A stretch of DNA of 64,000 nucleotides from Thermalbibacter longus (GCF_023806485.1 NZ_JAMSLR010000003.1:62001-126000), one strand, 5' to 3'; counted from the first letter of the stretch, positions 19,582-27,204 are shown. The notes: generated by a model not told the origin, from the sequence alone. Made by a program: numbers and translations.

Positions 19582-20166
19582 ATGAGACGACTGCTGCAAC
19601 CCTGGACGACGGCCGAGATCCTCGTCGTCGCGACCATGGGCATCGCGATCGGTCTGATCTGGGTGCCCTGGACCTGGTTCTACCAGGCGACTGCGGCAGT
19701 TCTTGGTCCTTGGGCTGCCCACTTCGTCGGCGGCTTCTGGCTGATCGGCGGCGTGATCACGCCCTACATCGTGCGCAAGCCTGGCGCGGCACTGCTCGGC
19801 GAGCTGATCGCTGCCCTGGCCGAGATGCCGCTGACTCCCTGGGGCGCGATCGTCCTCATAGCCGGGCTGATCGAGGGCGGCGCCTGCGAGCTCTTCTTCC
19901 TCGCCACCGGCTACCGCCGCTTCAGCCTGCCCTGGCTCATGGGCGCAGCCGCGTTCGGTGGACTGGCTTTCTCGCTGCTCTACCTCTATCCCATCCAGGG
20001 ATGGGGGCGGCTGGCGATCGAGGCGCAGGTTCTCTACACGCTGATGCGCATGGCCGGCGCGGCGATCCTGGCCGGTGGTGGGGCCAAGCTCATCGCCGAT
20101 GCCCTGGTGCCGACGGGAGTGCTCGATGCTTTCCCCATCGCTCGCGAGCGCCGGCCGGAGATCTAG
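19582..20166 (+). CDS. ykoE: YkoE-type substrate-binding membrane component of an ECF transporter (HMP/thiamine)
   Basis: 194 residues with five to six membrane segments. The pattern (VPWTWFYQATAAVLGPW, FVGGFWLIGGVITPYIVRKP, IAGLIEGGACELFFLATGYR) matches YkoE, the S component of the YkoEDC ECF-type transporter for hydroxymethylpyrimidine or thiamine. It is followed by the ATPase gene, which starts 41 bp inside its 3' end, and then ykoC. The TPP riboswitch upstream supports the vitamin B1-related substrate. Confidence 0.88.
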   Translation: MRRLLQPWTTAEILVVATMGIAIGLIWVPWTWFYQATAAVLGPWAAHFVGGFWLIGGVITPYIVRKPGAALLGELIAALAEMPLTPWGAIVLIAGLIEGGACELFFLATGYRRFSLPWLMGAAAFGGLAFSLLYLYPIQGWGRLAIEAQVLYTLMRMAGAAILAGGGAKLIADALVPTGVLDAFPIARERRPEI

Positions 20167-21883
20167 CCTCGAGCCGGCCGTCCTGGTCGAAGGCCTGACG
20201 GTCAAATACCCGGGCCGCAAGTGCCCGGCGCTGGAGGAGGTCTCCTTCTCCATTCAGCCGGGGGAGCTCGCGCTCGTTCTCGGGCCGTCGGGCTGTGGCA
20301 AGAGCACGCTGGCGCTCTGCCTCAACGGCGTGATCCCGCAGGCCATTGGGGCGATGATGGACGGGCAGGTCCGTGTCGCCGGGCTCGATACCCGCCACGC
20401 GCCCCTCAACCGGCTGAGCGAGAAGGTCGGCGTGGTCTTCCAGGACCCGGAGTCGCAGTTCTGCCTGCTCACGGTCGAGGAGGAGATCGCCTTCGGGCTG
20501 GAAAACCTGGGCATTCCGCCAGGCGAGATGCCGGGGCGGATCGCGGCCGCGCTGGAGCTGGTCGGGCTCTCCGAGCTGCGGGATCGGCGGATCGATCGGC
20601 TGTCCGGCGGTCAGAAGCAGCGGCTGGCCCTGGCCTGCGTGCTCGCGATGGAGCCCCAGGTCCTAGTGCTCGACGAGCCGACCGCGCACCTCGATCCCCA
20701 GGCGGCCGCCGAGTTCTTCTCCGCTGTAGCCCACCTGAAGGCGACCGGGCAGCACACGATCATCGTGATCGAGCACCGGCTCGACGACCTGATGCCGCTG
20801 GTCGACCGTGTCTTGCTGTTCGGCCCTGGGGGCAGGCTGCTGGCCGAGGGGCCGCCGCGCGCGGTGTTCGCCACCTACCGGCAGGACCTCGACCGCTCCG
20901 GGATCTGGATCCCGCAGGTGACCGAGCTGGCCTACCGGCTGGCCGAGGCAGGCGTTGAGATCGATCCCTTGCCGCTGACGGTCGAGGAGGCAGCCGAGGC
21001 GCTGGAGCCCTACCTGGGGCGGGTATGCCTGCGCTGGCCTCCCATAGTAGATCCGCCGGAGCGACAGCCGGCGACCGAGGTTCGTCGCCTCTCGTACCGT
21101 TTCCCGTCTGGATTCCAGGCGCTCCGCGAGGTGAGTCTGGCGATCCCCGAGGGCAGCTTCTTCGCCCTGGTCGGCCCCAATGGCGCGGGCAAGAGCACGC
21201 TGGCGCTCCACCTCGTCGGCGTGCTGGAGCCGCCGCCTGGGGCGGTCCGGCTGCTCGGCCGGCCGCTCGGGGCGTACACGCGCCAGGGATTGCCGCACCT
21301 CGTGAGCTACGTCTTCCAGAACCCCGAGCATCAGTTCCTCACTGGAACCGTCTACGACGAAGTCGCGTTCGGGCTCCGGGTCCAGGGGCTCGCCGAGCGG
21401 GAGGTCGAGGCCCGCGTGAGCGCGATCCTCGAGGAGTTCGGCCTGGCGTCGCTGGCGCCCGCTCACCCGTTCACGCTGAGCCAGGGGGAGAAGCGCCGGC
21501 TCTCGGTCGCGACCGCGCTAGTGCTACGTCCCCGCCTGCTCATCCTCGACGAGCCGACCTTCGGCCAGGACCGGCGGACCACGGCGCTGATCATGGGCCG
21601 CCTCCGCGAGCTGGTCCGTGGTGGGGGGACGGTCGTGGCGATCACGCACGATCTGCGGCTCGTCGCCGAGGAGGCCAGCGCAGCCGGGGTGCTCGTCGCC
21701 GGGCAGCTCGCGTTCCTCGGGCCGGTCGCCGCGTTGCTCGGCAGCACGTCGCTCCTGCGGCGGGCTGGGCTGGTTCCCCCGCCGCTGGTGCGGCTCGGCC
21801 AGCGCCTGGCCGAGCAGAGAGACGGGTTACCGTTGCTGAGCACGATCGAGCACTATCTCGCCGCGCTGGGAGCGGGGCGATGA
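20126..21883 (+). CDS. ykoD: Double-domain ECF transporter ATPase (YkoD/EcfA type)
   Basis: 585 residues containing two complete ABC ATPase domains. The first has GPSGCGKST, LSGGQKQR and VLVLDEPTAHLD. The second (from about residue 320) has GPNGAGKST, LSQGEKRR (a variant signature) and LLILDEPTFGQD. It energises pyrimidine uptake with YkoE and YkoC. The ATG at 20126 was chosen for GGGAG seven nucleotides upstream; it overlaps ykoE by 41 bp. The frame is open further upstream without a ribosome-binding site. The stop overlaps ykoC by 4 bp. Confidence 0.93.
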   Translation: MLSPSLASAGRRSSLEPAVLVEGLTVKYPGRKCPALEEVSFSIQPGELALVLGPSGCGKSTLALCLNGVIPQAIGAMMDGQVRVAGLDTRHAPLNRLSEKVGVVFQDPESQFCLLTVEEEIAFGLENLGIPPGEMPGRIAAALELVGLSELRDRRIDRLSGGQKQRLALACVLAMEPQVLVLDEPTAHLDPQAAAEFFSAVAHLKATGQHTIIVIEHRLDDLMPLVDRVLLFGPGGRLLAEGPPRAVFATYRQDLDRSGIWIPQVTELAYRLAEAGVEIDPLPLTVEEAAEALEPYLGRVCLRWPPIVDPPERQPATEVRRLSYRFPSGFQALREVSLAIPEGSFFALVGPNGAGKSTLALHLVGVLEPPPGAVRLLGRPLGAYTRQGLPHLVSYVFQNPEHQFLTGTVYDEVAFGLRVQGLAEREVEARVSAILEEFGLASLAPAHPFTLSQGEKRRLSVATALVLRPRLLILDEPTFGQDRRTTALIMGRLRELVRGGGTVVAITHDLRLVAEEASAAGVLVAGQLAFLGPVAALLGSTSLLRRAGLVPPPLVRLGQRLAEQRDGLPLLSTIEHYLAALGAGR

Positions 21884-22713
21884 GCCAGGGCATCTACATG
21901 GAGACCAGCTCGTATCTCCATCGGCTGAACCCGGTGACCAAGTTCGTGCTGGTTATCCCGACGACGCTCATCCTCACGTTGGTCGTGGATATCGCTGTAC
22001 CGGCCCTCTTCAGCCTGTTCTTCCTGCTCGCGCTGCTCGTGCTCGGGCGTATCCCGCCGTCGCGGCTGGCCCGAGCGCTGCTGCCCTTCTTGCCAGCCGG
22101 CATCGGTCTCCTCTGGACCACGGCGGCCTTCTACCAGACCCGGATGGCGGAGGCGCCAGCGGTGGCGCTCGATCTCGGCCCGCTCCAGCTCACCAGGGCT
22201 GGCATCATCTATGCCGTAAGCATCGTGCTGCGCGTGCTGGCGATCTATACCTCCTCGCTTCTCTTCCTGCTCACGACGCATCCGACCGACTTCATCCTGG
22301 CGCTGGTGCAGCAGTGCCGGCTGCCGGTTCGGCTCGGCTACGGCGTGATGGCAGCCTATCGGTTCGTCCCGCTCCTGAGCACTGAGCTGGCTCAGATCCG
22401 CGCGGCGCACCGGGTGCGCGGGGTGCCAGAGGGCGGCGGAGCTTTGGCGGCGCCTCGCCGGCTGCTCGGCTACGCGATCCCGCTCCTGGCGAGCGGCATC
22501 CGCCGTGCCCAGCAGGTAGCCGTGGCGATGGACGCGCGGGCGCTCGGTGCCCAGCGCCGGCGGACGTTTTACCGGCATCTGCGCTTCTCTGGGAGCGACC
22601 TGGCGTTCTTGCTAGCGTACGCGGTCTTCGCGGTGGTCGTTCTCTCGCTACTGGTCTGGATGGGGTTACCGGCACGGCTCGATCCGTTCGGCGGGCCGGC
22701 GATGCGACGTTGA
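21880..22713 (+). CDS. ykoC: ECF transporter transmembrane subunit (YkoC/EcfT type)
   Basis: 277 residues. The CbiQ/EcfT family T-component has membrane segments in the N-terminal half, cytoplasmic coupling helices with Ala-Arg-Gly-like motifs (AHRVRGVP near 175 and MDARALGAQ near 217, replacing the usual ARG), and a final helix (LAFLLAYAVFAVVVLSLLVW). It couples the double ATPase to YkoE. The ATG lies in the 4-bp overlap with ykoD. Confidence 0.9.
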   Translation: MSQGIYMETSSYLHRLNPVTKFVLVIPTTLILTLVVDIAVPALFSLFFLLALLVLGRIPPSRLARALLPFLPAGIGLLWTTAAFYQTRMAEAPAVALDLGPLQLTRAGIIYAVSIVLRVLAIYTSSLLFLLTTHPTDFILALVQQCRLPVRLGYGVMAAYRFVPLLSTELAQIRAAHRVRGVPEGGGALAAPRRLLGYAIPLLASGIRRAQQVAVAMDARALGAQRRRTFYRHLRFSGSDLAFLLAYAVFAVVVLSLLVWMGLPARLDPFGGPAMRR

Positions 22714-22723
22714 GGAGGCGGTG

Positions 22724-22831
22724 ATGGGGCGAGTACTGCGCATCTGGACGATTGTTTTGCTCATGGTGATCGCGATCTGGCTCATCCTCTTTCTCGGGGT
22801 AACGCACGGCGGCTGGCGTCTTCTCCCATAG
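22724..22831 (+). CDS. Small single-pass membrane protein (35 residues)
   Basis: A short ORF with a strong ribosome-binding site (GAGGAGG at 22712-22718, 5 nt spacing) right after the ykoC stop. It encodes a basic start (MGRVLRIW), one hydrophobic helix (TIVLLMVIAIWLILFLGV) and a short tail ending in WRLLP. It sits between ykoC and the second tenA in the TPP-controlled operon. It could be an accessory subunit of the ECF transporter. No family is recognised. Confidence 0.6.
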   Translation: MGRVLRIWTIVLLMVIAIWLILFLGVTHGGWRLLP

Positions 22832-22892
22832 ACGGAGCGTGGGGTCGGGACTGGAACGTGACGAGGCGTGGCTAGCTGGAGGGAGGAACGCG

Positions 22893-23561
22893 ATGAGCAG
22901 GCCGTTTACGGCTGAACTGTGGACGTCCATCGAAGGGATCTACCAGGCGATCCTGGCGCACCCGTTCATCCGGGGGTTGACCGATGGCTCGCTGCCGGAG
23001 CCGGCCTTCCGGTACTACGTGATCCAGGACGCCCTGTACCTGCAAGACTACGCCCGCTGCCTGGCGCTGGCCGGAGCCAAGTCGCCGGTCGACGCCTGGT
23101 GCGAGATGTTCGCTGAGCACGCCAAAACGGCGCTGGTCGTCGAGCGGTCGCTGCACGAGGGCTTCTTTCAGGGCTGGAGCTTGAGCCCGGAGGCGATCTA
23201 CCGGACGCCGAAAGCGCCCACCAACCTGGCCTATACCTCGTACCTGCTGCGGGTGGCCCATGCCCGGCCGTTCGAGGAGGTCGTGGGCGCGGTCTTGCCC
23301 TGCTACTGGATCTACTGGGAGGTAGGCAAGCATCTGGAGCGGGAGGGCTCGCCGAACCCGCTCTACCGGCGCTGGATCGACACCTACGCCTCTGAGGAGT
23401 TCGGGACGGTGGTGCAGCAGGTGCTGGAGGTGATGGATCGGGCAGTCGAAGACTTGCCGGAGGGCCGGCGAGCGCCGGTGCGCGAGCACTTCGTCACCAC
23501 CAGCCGGTATGAGTGGATGTTCTGGGACGCCGCCTACCGGCAAGAGACCTGGCCGGTCTGA
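22893..23561 (+). CDS. tenA: Aminopyrimidine aminohydrolase TenA (TenA_C, cysteine type)
   Basis: 222 residues. This classical TenA has the catalytic cysteine in VLPCYWIYWEVG near residue 135, the N-terminal FRYYVIQDALYLQDYARCLA segment and the C-terminal SRYEWMFWDAAYRQETWPV. It hydrolyses the amino group of aminomethyl-HMP to give HMP for thiamine synthesis. The ATG at 22893 follows GGAGGGAGG. It is the last gene of the TPP-riboswitch operon, downstream of the transporter that probably imports its substrate. A palindromic hairpin lies about 120 bp after the stop. Confidence 0.93.
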   Translation: MSRPFTAELWTSIEGIYQAILAHPFIRGLTDGSLPEPAFRYYVIQDALYLQDYARCLALAGAKSPVDAWCEMFAEHAKTALVVERSLHEGFFQGWSLSPEAIYRTPKAPTNLAYTSYLLRVAHARPFEEVVGAVLPCYWIYWEVGKHLEREGSPNPLYRRWIDTYASEEFGTVVQQVLEVMDRAVEDLPEGRRAPVREHFVTTSRYEWMFWDAAYRQETWPV

Positions 23562-23680
23562 CCAGCTCCCGGCGGCTGCCCGACAGCGCATGCCCGCACC
23601 AGGTGGATGCCGTCCTGCGTGGAGCGTGAGGGCAACTGGCGCAGTGTCAAACGGGCAGGTTCCGAACTTGCCGCGAGCGG

Positions 23681-23708
23681 GTAGGGGCGACCGGCCGGTC
23701 GCCCCTAC
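23681..23708. repeat. 28-bp perfect palindrome, dispersed-repeat copy A
   Basis: GTAGGGGCGACCGG followed by its exact reverse complement. The same core recurs at 53235-53258, and a relative lies at 53201-53222. It lies between convergent genes (tenA and the 124-residue membrane protein), so it may act as a bidirectional terminator or be a REP-like element. A second imperfect hairpin (GGCAGGTTC, then GAACTTGCC) lies just upstream at 23655-23673. Confidence 0.7.
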
Positions 23709-23778
23709 GTCTTGTCCAGTGCCGGTAAGCGTGGCAGGTAACCGCGGCTGGCCATATAGCGGCGCGCGCCAGGGCCGA

Positions 23779-24153
23779 TCAGGGCTGGCTGAGCTGGAGC
23801 GGCCTGCGCGCGACGACGAGCCAGTAGGGTAGGAAAGCTAGCACGTTGAGGAAGGCCAGAGCGATGAGCCAGGCCAGCCGAGCGCTCTCCGAGAGCTGCG
23901 TCGCCGGCCGGCTGGTCACGTCCACCAGGGCCACGATCAGCGCGATCCAGGTGACGAGCAGCGACGGCACACTGGGCAGGATGAGTACCCAGATCGGCAG
24001 ATCATACAAAATGCCGCCGGCGAGCGCGCCAGCGACATAGACCACGAACACGATTGTCGCGACCGGGAGCATCCACGTGAGGCCGGCGATTGCCTGGGCC
24101 AGGGTATCCTTACGCTGCTGTCCCGGGCGAGCACCCCAACGAGAAACCGGCAT
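23779..24153 (-). CDS. Small integral membrane protein, PLDc_N-like
   Basis: 124 residues with three hydrophobic segments (about 22-50, 55-80 and 92-112). The last one with its tail (ARLAWLIALAFLNVLAFLPY, then a basic ARRP) resembles the phospholipase D-nuclease N-terminal domain seen in small membrane proteins. Nothing points to an enzymatic function. It lies 46 bp downstream of rpsU on the same strand and could be cotranscribed. Confidence 0.6.
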   Translation of the reverse strand: MPVSRWGARPGQQRKDTLAQAIAGLTWMLPVATIVFVVYVAGALAGGILYDLPIWVLILPSVPSLLVTWIALIVALVDVTSRPATQLSESARLAWLIALAFLNVLAFLPYWLVVARRPLQLSQP

Positions 24154-24199
24154 CGACCTCTACCCACGCCGATCGGACGAGTTCGCCCGATCAGACCCC

Positions 24200-24424
24200 T
24201 CAGAGCAGGTTCTGGCCCTTCTTCGCCAGCTTGGCCAGCTTGCGTCGCCGTCGATGCTCGGCCTTGCGCATCTTGGCCCGGCGCTGCTCGCTCTTGCTCA
24301 CGAAGTGCCGCTTCGCGCGATAATCGCGCAGCACACCGGACTTCTGGAGCTCCTTAGTGAAGCGCTTGAGAAGGGCTTCGAAGCTCTCGTTATCGCGCAG
24401 CTCCACACGCACAGTCTTCGCCAC
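24200..24424 (-). CDS. rpsU: 30S ribosomal protein bS21
   Basis: 74 residues, strongly basic. VELRDNESFEALLKRFTKEL is followed by VLRDYRAKRHFVSKSEQRR and a Lys/Arg-rich tail, as expected for bS21, which binds the 3' domain of 16S rRNA in the small subunit. A -10 element and a perfect palindrome lie upstream. Confidence 0.95.
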   Translation of the reverse strand: MAKTVRVELRDNESFEALLKRFTKELQKSGVLRDYRAKRHFVSKSEQRRAKMRKAEHRRRRKLAKLAKKGQNLL

Positions 24425-24503
24425 CGGCTATCACTCTCCCATTGAGCGAGACACTGAACCTATCCCAGGTAGCCAGACCCTGGCCCACCGGTCACACCGA
24501 CCC

Positions 24504-24512
24504 AGTATATCA
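24504..24512 (-). promoter_or_regulatory. Putative extended -10 of rpsU
   Basis: The minus strand reads TGATATACT (TGn plus TATACT), 80 bp upstream of the rpsU start. The -35 position is not conserved, as is usual for extended -10 promoters. Confidence 0.55.
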
Positions 24513-24532
24513 CATGGTTGACCGGTTTGCTC

Positions 24533-24544
24533 CTGTACGTACAG
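24533..24544. promoter_or_regulatory. 12-bp perfect palindrome upstream of rpsU promoter
   Basis: CTGTACGTACAG lies directly upstream of the -35 position of the rpsU promoter and 56 bp past the citrate synthase stop. Its CTGT/ACAG arms look like a dimeric regulator site. The spacing is shorter than the E. coli LexA box, so no regulator is assigned. Confidence 0.4.
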
Positions 24545-24600
24545 TGAATTCCGCGTGTGGCCGTCTCGCCTCGCTCGGAACCGATCCGGCAGCGGATCCC

Positions 24601-25755
24601 TTATCCCCGCTGGTCGAGCGGGACGAAGTGGCGCTCGCGCTCGCCGACGTAACTCGCCTGTGGCCGGATCAGCCGGTTGCTGGCGAGCTGCTCGAGCGCG
24701 TGCGCCACCCAGCCGGCTACCCGGCTGATCGCGAACGCGCCTGGCATGAGATCGGGCGCCAGCCCCAGCCCGTAGAGCAGCGGCGCCGAGTAGAACTCCA
24801 CATTGGGGTAGAGCTTCCGCTCGACGTAGTACGGGTGATTCGCGGTCACCTCCTCCAGCCGCTCGGCGATCGTGTGCCAGGTCCTCTCGCCGGACTCCTC
24901 GGCCACCGCCTTCGACCACCCCATCAGGTGAGCTGCCCGCGGGTCACGCGTGCGGTAGACCCGGTGACCGATCCCCATGAGCCGGCGCTTGATGCGCAGC
25001 GACTCCTCCACGTAGTCGACGACGTTGTCGGGCGATCCGATCTCGAGCAACATCTCCATTGCCCGCTGGTTCGCCCCGCCGTGGGCATCGCCCTTGAGCG
25101 CAGCCAGCGCGGCCGCTACCGCAGCGTAGAGGTCGGCCAGGGTCGAGATGGTGACCCGGAGCGCGAAGGTGGAGGCGTTCAGGCTATGCTCGGCCAGCAG
25201 GACCAGGTAGCAGTTGAAAGCAGCCTGCTGCGTCTCGGTCGGCCGCCGGCCGTAGAGCATCGAGAGGAAGTTGCCGGCCTGCCCCAGTTCCGGATCCGGC
25301 TCCACCGGTTGCTCGCCCTGGCGCAACCGCGCGTAGGCCGCCAGCATCGTGGGCATCATGGCGACCAGGCGGAGCCCGCGCCGCAGGATCCCTTCGGGAC
25401 TCAGGTCACGGATCTCCGGGTCAGTCATCCCCAGTGCGGTCACGCCGGCTCGCAGGGCGTCGATCGGCTCTCCTGACCTGGGCAGTGCCTCGATGGCGCG
25501 TCGCACCTCCTCCGGGAGGGCACGGTTCGCGGCTAGCTCGCGGTGCAGCGCGGCGAGCTCGTCCCGCGCCGGCAGCTCCCCGTGCCAGAGCAGGTAAAGG
25601 ACCTCCTCGTAGGTCGCATGGCGCGCCAGGTCGTCGATGCTGAACCCGCGGTAGGCGAGCCGACCATTGAGGCCGTCGACCTCGCTGAGCGCGGTCTCGG
25701 CGACGACCACTCCCTCGAGCCCCGGCGCAACGATGGTGGAACCCGACTGGCTCAT
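24601..25755 (-). CDS. gltA: Citrate synthase (or 2-methylcitrate synthase)
   Basis: 384 residues, type II-like short citrate synthase. It has the N-terminal region LNGRLAYRGFSIDDLA, the catalytic histidines in LLAEHSLNAST (near 190) and MGIGHRVYRTRDPRA (near 270), and the C-terminal arginine-containing segment. It condenses acetyl-CoA with oxaloacetate; methylcitrate activity cannot be excluded. Divergently encoded, 157 bp away, is a lone HTH protein of the type that in other bacteria is fused to citrate synthase. It has its own promoter (25804-25832). Confidence 0.94.
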   Translation of the reverse strand: MSQSGSTIVAPGLEGVVVAETALSEVDGLNGRLAYRGFSIDDLARHATYEEVLYLLWHGELPARDELAALHRELAANRALPEEVRRAIEALPRSGEPIDALRAGVTALGMTDPEIRDLSPEGILRRGLRLVAMMPTMLAAYARLRQGEQPVEPDPELGQAGNFLSMLYGRRPTETQQAAFNCYLVLLAEHSLNASTFALRVTISTLADLYAAVAAALAALKGDAHGGANQRAMEMLLEIGSPDNVVDYVEESLRIKRRLMGIGHRVYRTRDPRAAHLMGWSKAVAEESGERTWHTIAERLEEVTANHPYYVERKLYPNVEFYSAPLLYGLGLAPDLMPGAFAISRVAGWVAHALEQLASNRLIRPQASYVGERERHFVPLDQRG

Positions 25756-25803
25756 GGTCTTGCCCCTCTCACTGATGCCTCTCGCGCACCCCTGTTGTGC
25801 CTC

Positions 25804-25832
25804 ATGCTAACACGATGAAACGCGATTGTCAT
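25804..25832 (-). promoter_or_regulatory. Citrate synthase promoter
   Basis: On the minus strand ATGACA (25827-25832) and TAGCAT (25804-25809) are separated by 17 bp. The -10 overlaps the motif GCATGAGGCA, which also occurs twice upstream of rny. Confidence 0.65.
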
Positions 25833-25853
25833 TGACGGAGGTTGATCGAGCGC

Positions 25854-25882
25854 TGGACGTGCCCTCTGCTCACCCGTATACT
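25854..25882 (+). promoter_or_regulatory. Promoter of the HTH-urease operon
   Basis: TGGACG (25854-25859) and TATACT (25877-25882) are separated by 17 bp, about 30 bp upstream of the HTH gene. It is divergent from the citrate synthase promoter, with 21 bp between the two -35 boxes. Confidence 0.65.
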
Positions 25883-25911
25883 GTCGATGCGAGGCCCGGG
25901 AGTGCAGGGCG

Positions 25912-26160
25912 ATGATCGAGATCGACGGCGTTGAATACCTCACCGCCCAGGAGGCAGCGCGCCTGCTGGGTGTCAAGCTGGCGACCCTCTACGCCTATGC
26001 CAGCCGGGGGCGGATCCAGAGTTACCGGCGCGGGGTGCGCCGGGAGCGCTACTACCGCCGCTCCGAGATCGAGGCGCTGCTGCGCCTGCAGCCAGCCGAG
26101 CGCGAGCGCGCCAGCGATGAGCGCCTCCCGCCGGCCGAGTCCTGGATCCCGTTCACGTAG
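25912..26160 (+). CDS. Stand-alone MerR/excisionase-like helix-turn-helix protein
   Basis: 82 residues. YLTAQEAARLLGVKLATLYA followed by YASRGRIQSYR and RYYRRSEIEALL is an excisionase/MerR-type winged HTH. The phrase 'LTAxEAAxLLGVxxxTLYAYxSRG' is the one found at the N-terminus of HTH-fused citrate synthases in other bacteria. Here the domain is a separate gene divergent from citrate synthase. It probably binds DNA and may regulate one or both divergent operons. Its stop abuts the next ATG with no gap. Confidence 0.8.
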   Translation: MIEIDGVEYLTAQEAARLLGVKLATLYAYASRGRIQSYRRGVRRERYYRRSEIEALLRLQPAERERASDERLPPAESWIPFT

Positions 26161-26532
26161 ATGCCTGAGCGTAAGCTGTACATCTGGCTCGACAGCGATC
26201 CACTGGCACACCCGCCCGATCGGACGATCGAGGATGTCCCCGGGCGTGCCGACCTGGACCTGGTGGCCGAAGCCCTTGCCGCCGGCCGGCTGGGCACGCT
26301 GCTGCCGACGAAGCTCGCGATCTCGCCCCACCGGCGACCGGAGACGCCAGCCGGGTACCGGACGGTCGATCTCACGAGGCTCCTGCGCGATTACCGGATC
26401 CCGTACCGCGTGCGTTTCGAGCTGACCGGCCGTTCGCCACTTGGCGGCCCGAGGGACGCCGGGGATAATCAGCCGTCGAAGAGCCGGACGCGAGGGCGAG
26501 CAGCAGGTGCATCTGACACAGAAAGAGCTTGA
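26161..26532 (+). CDS. Hypothetical protein between HTH gene and ureA
   Basis: 123 residues, starting immediately after the HTH stop. The first 95 or so residues have coding-like codon use (LDLVAEALAAGRLGTLLPTK, YRTVDLTRLLRDYRIPYRV), while the last 25 overlap the ureA start in another frame and look random. It is soluble, with no signal peptide or membrane helix. The family is not recognised. Its position in the operon suggests co-expression with the urease subunits. Confidence 0.5.
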   Translation: MPERKLYIWLDSDPLAHPPDRTIEDVPGRADLDLVAEALAAGRLGTLLPTKLAISPHRRPETPAGYRTVDLTRLLRDYRIPYRVRFELTGRSPLGGPRDAGDNQPSKSRTRGRAAGASDTERA

Positions 26533-26809
26533 CCGGCTGACCATCTTCACCCTAGCCGAGCTGGCCCGGCGGCGACGCGCTCGCGGGCTCAAGCTCAACT
26601 ATCCGGAGAGCGTTGCCATCATCTGCGACGAGGTGTTCGAGGAGGCGCGCGCCGGCCGGCCCTACGACGAGGTGGTCGCGCATGGCTGCTCGGTGCTCAC
26701 CCGTGAGGACGTGCTGCCCGGCGTGGCGGAGATGATCCCTGTGCTCCAGATCGACGCGCTCTTCCCTGACGGCACCCGGCTGGTGACGCTGAGGAACCCG
26801 ATCCGATGA
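26507..26809 (+). CDS. ureA: Urease gamma subunit (UreA)
   Basis: 100 residues. HLTQKELDRLTIFTLAELAR, LNYPESVAIICDEVFEEARAG and the C-terminal VLQIDALFPDGTRLVTLRNP match UreA. The start is the GTG at 26507, giving the normal family N-terminus. The frame extends upstream but without similarity. It overlaps the ureB start by 4 bp. It forms the trimeric urease core with UreB and UreC. Confidence 0.93.
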   Translation: MHLTQKELDRLTIFTLAELARRRRARGLKLNYPESVAIICDEVFEEARAGRPYDEVVAHGCSVLTREDVLPGVAEMIPVLQIDALFPDGTRLVTLRNPIR

Positions 26810-27204
26810 GGCTGGATGACCTGCCGCCCGGTGCCATCTTGCCGGCCTCCGACCCGGTCGAGATCAACGCCGGGCTGCCGGTGACTCGGGTACGGATCAC
26901 CAACGAGGACGACGTTCCCGTCCACCTGACGGCGCATTTCCACGTCTTCGAAGCGAACCCCCGGCTCCGCTTCGACCGGCGCAAGGCGTTCGGTATGCGC
27001 CCCGACGTCCCGTCGGGCGGGGCGATTCGCATCGAGCCAGGGCAAACGGTCGAGGTGCCGCTGGTGCCGATCGGCGGGCGGCGAGTCGTGCGGGGGTTCC
27101 ACGGCCTGGTCGATGGCCCGCTCGATCAGGTCGATCTCGAGGCCGTGCTGGAGCACATGGTCGCCCAGGGGTTCCTGCACGAGCCGGAGGAGCCGGCGGA
27201 GTAG
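26806..27204 (+). CDS. ureB: Urease beta subunit (UreB)
   Basis: 132 residues. HFHVFEANPRLRFDRRKAFG and the PGQTVEVPLVPIGGRRVVRG pattern are those of UreB. The N-terminus (PGAILPASDPVEINAGLPVT) fits too. A C-terminal extension of about 25 residues, acidic and with LEHMVAQGFLHEPEEP, exceeds the usual roughly 105-residue length. ATG start within the ureA stop overlap. Confidence 0.92.
   Translation: MRLDDLPPGAILPASDPVEINAGLPVTRVRITNEDDVPVHLTAHFHVFEANPRLRFDRRKAFGMRPDVPSGGAIRIEPGQTVEVPLVPIGGRRVVRGFHGLVDGPLDQVDLEAVLEHMVAQGFLHEPEEPAE

Noticed and set aside
24533-24544. E. coli-type LexA box
   Set aside because: The arms match CTGT/ACAG but the spacing is 4 instead of 8, so I only report it as an unassigned palindrome.
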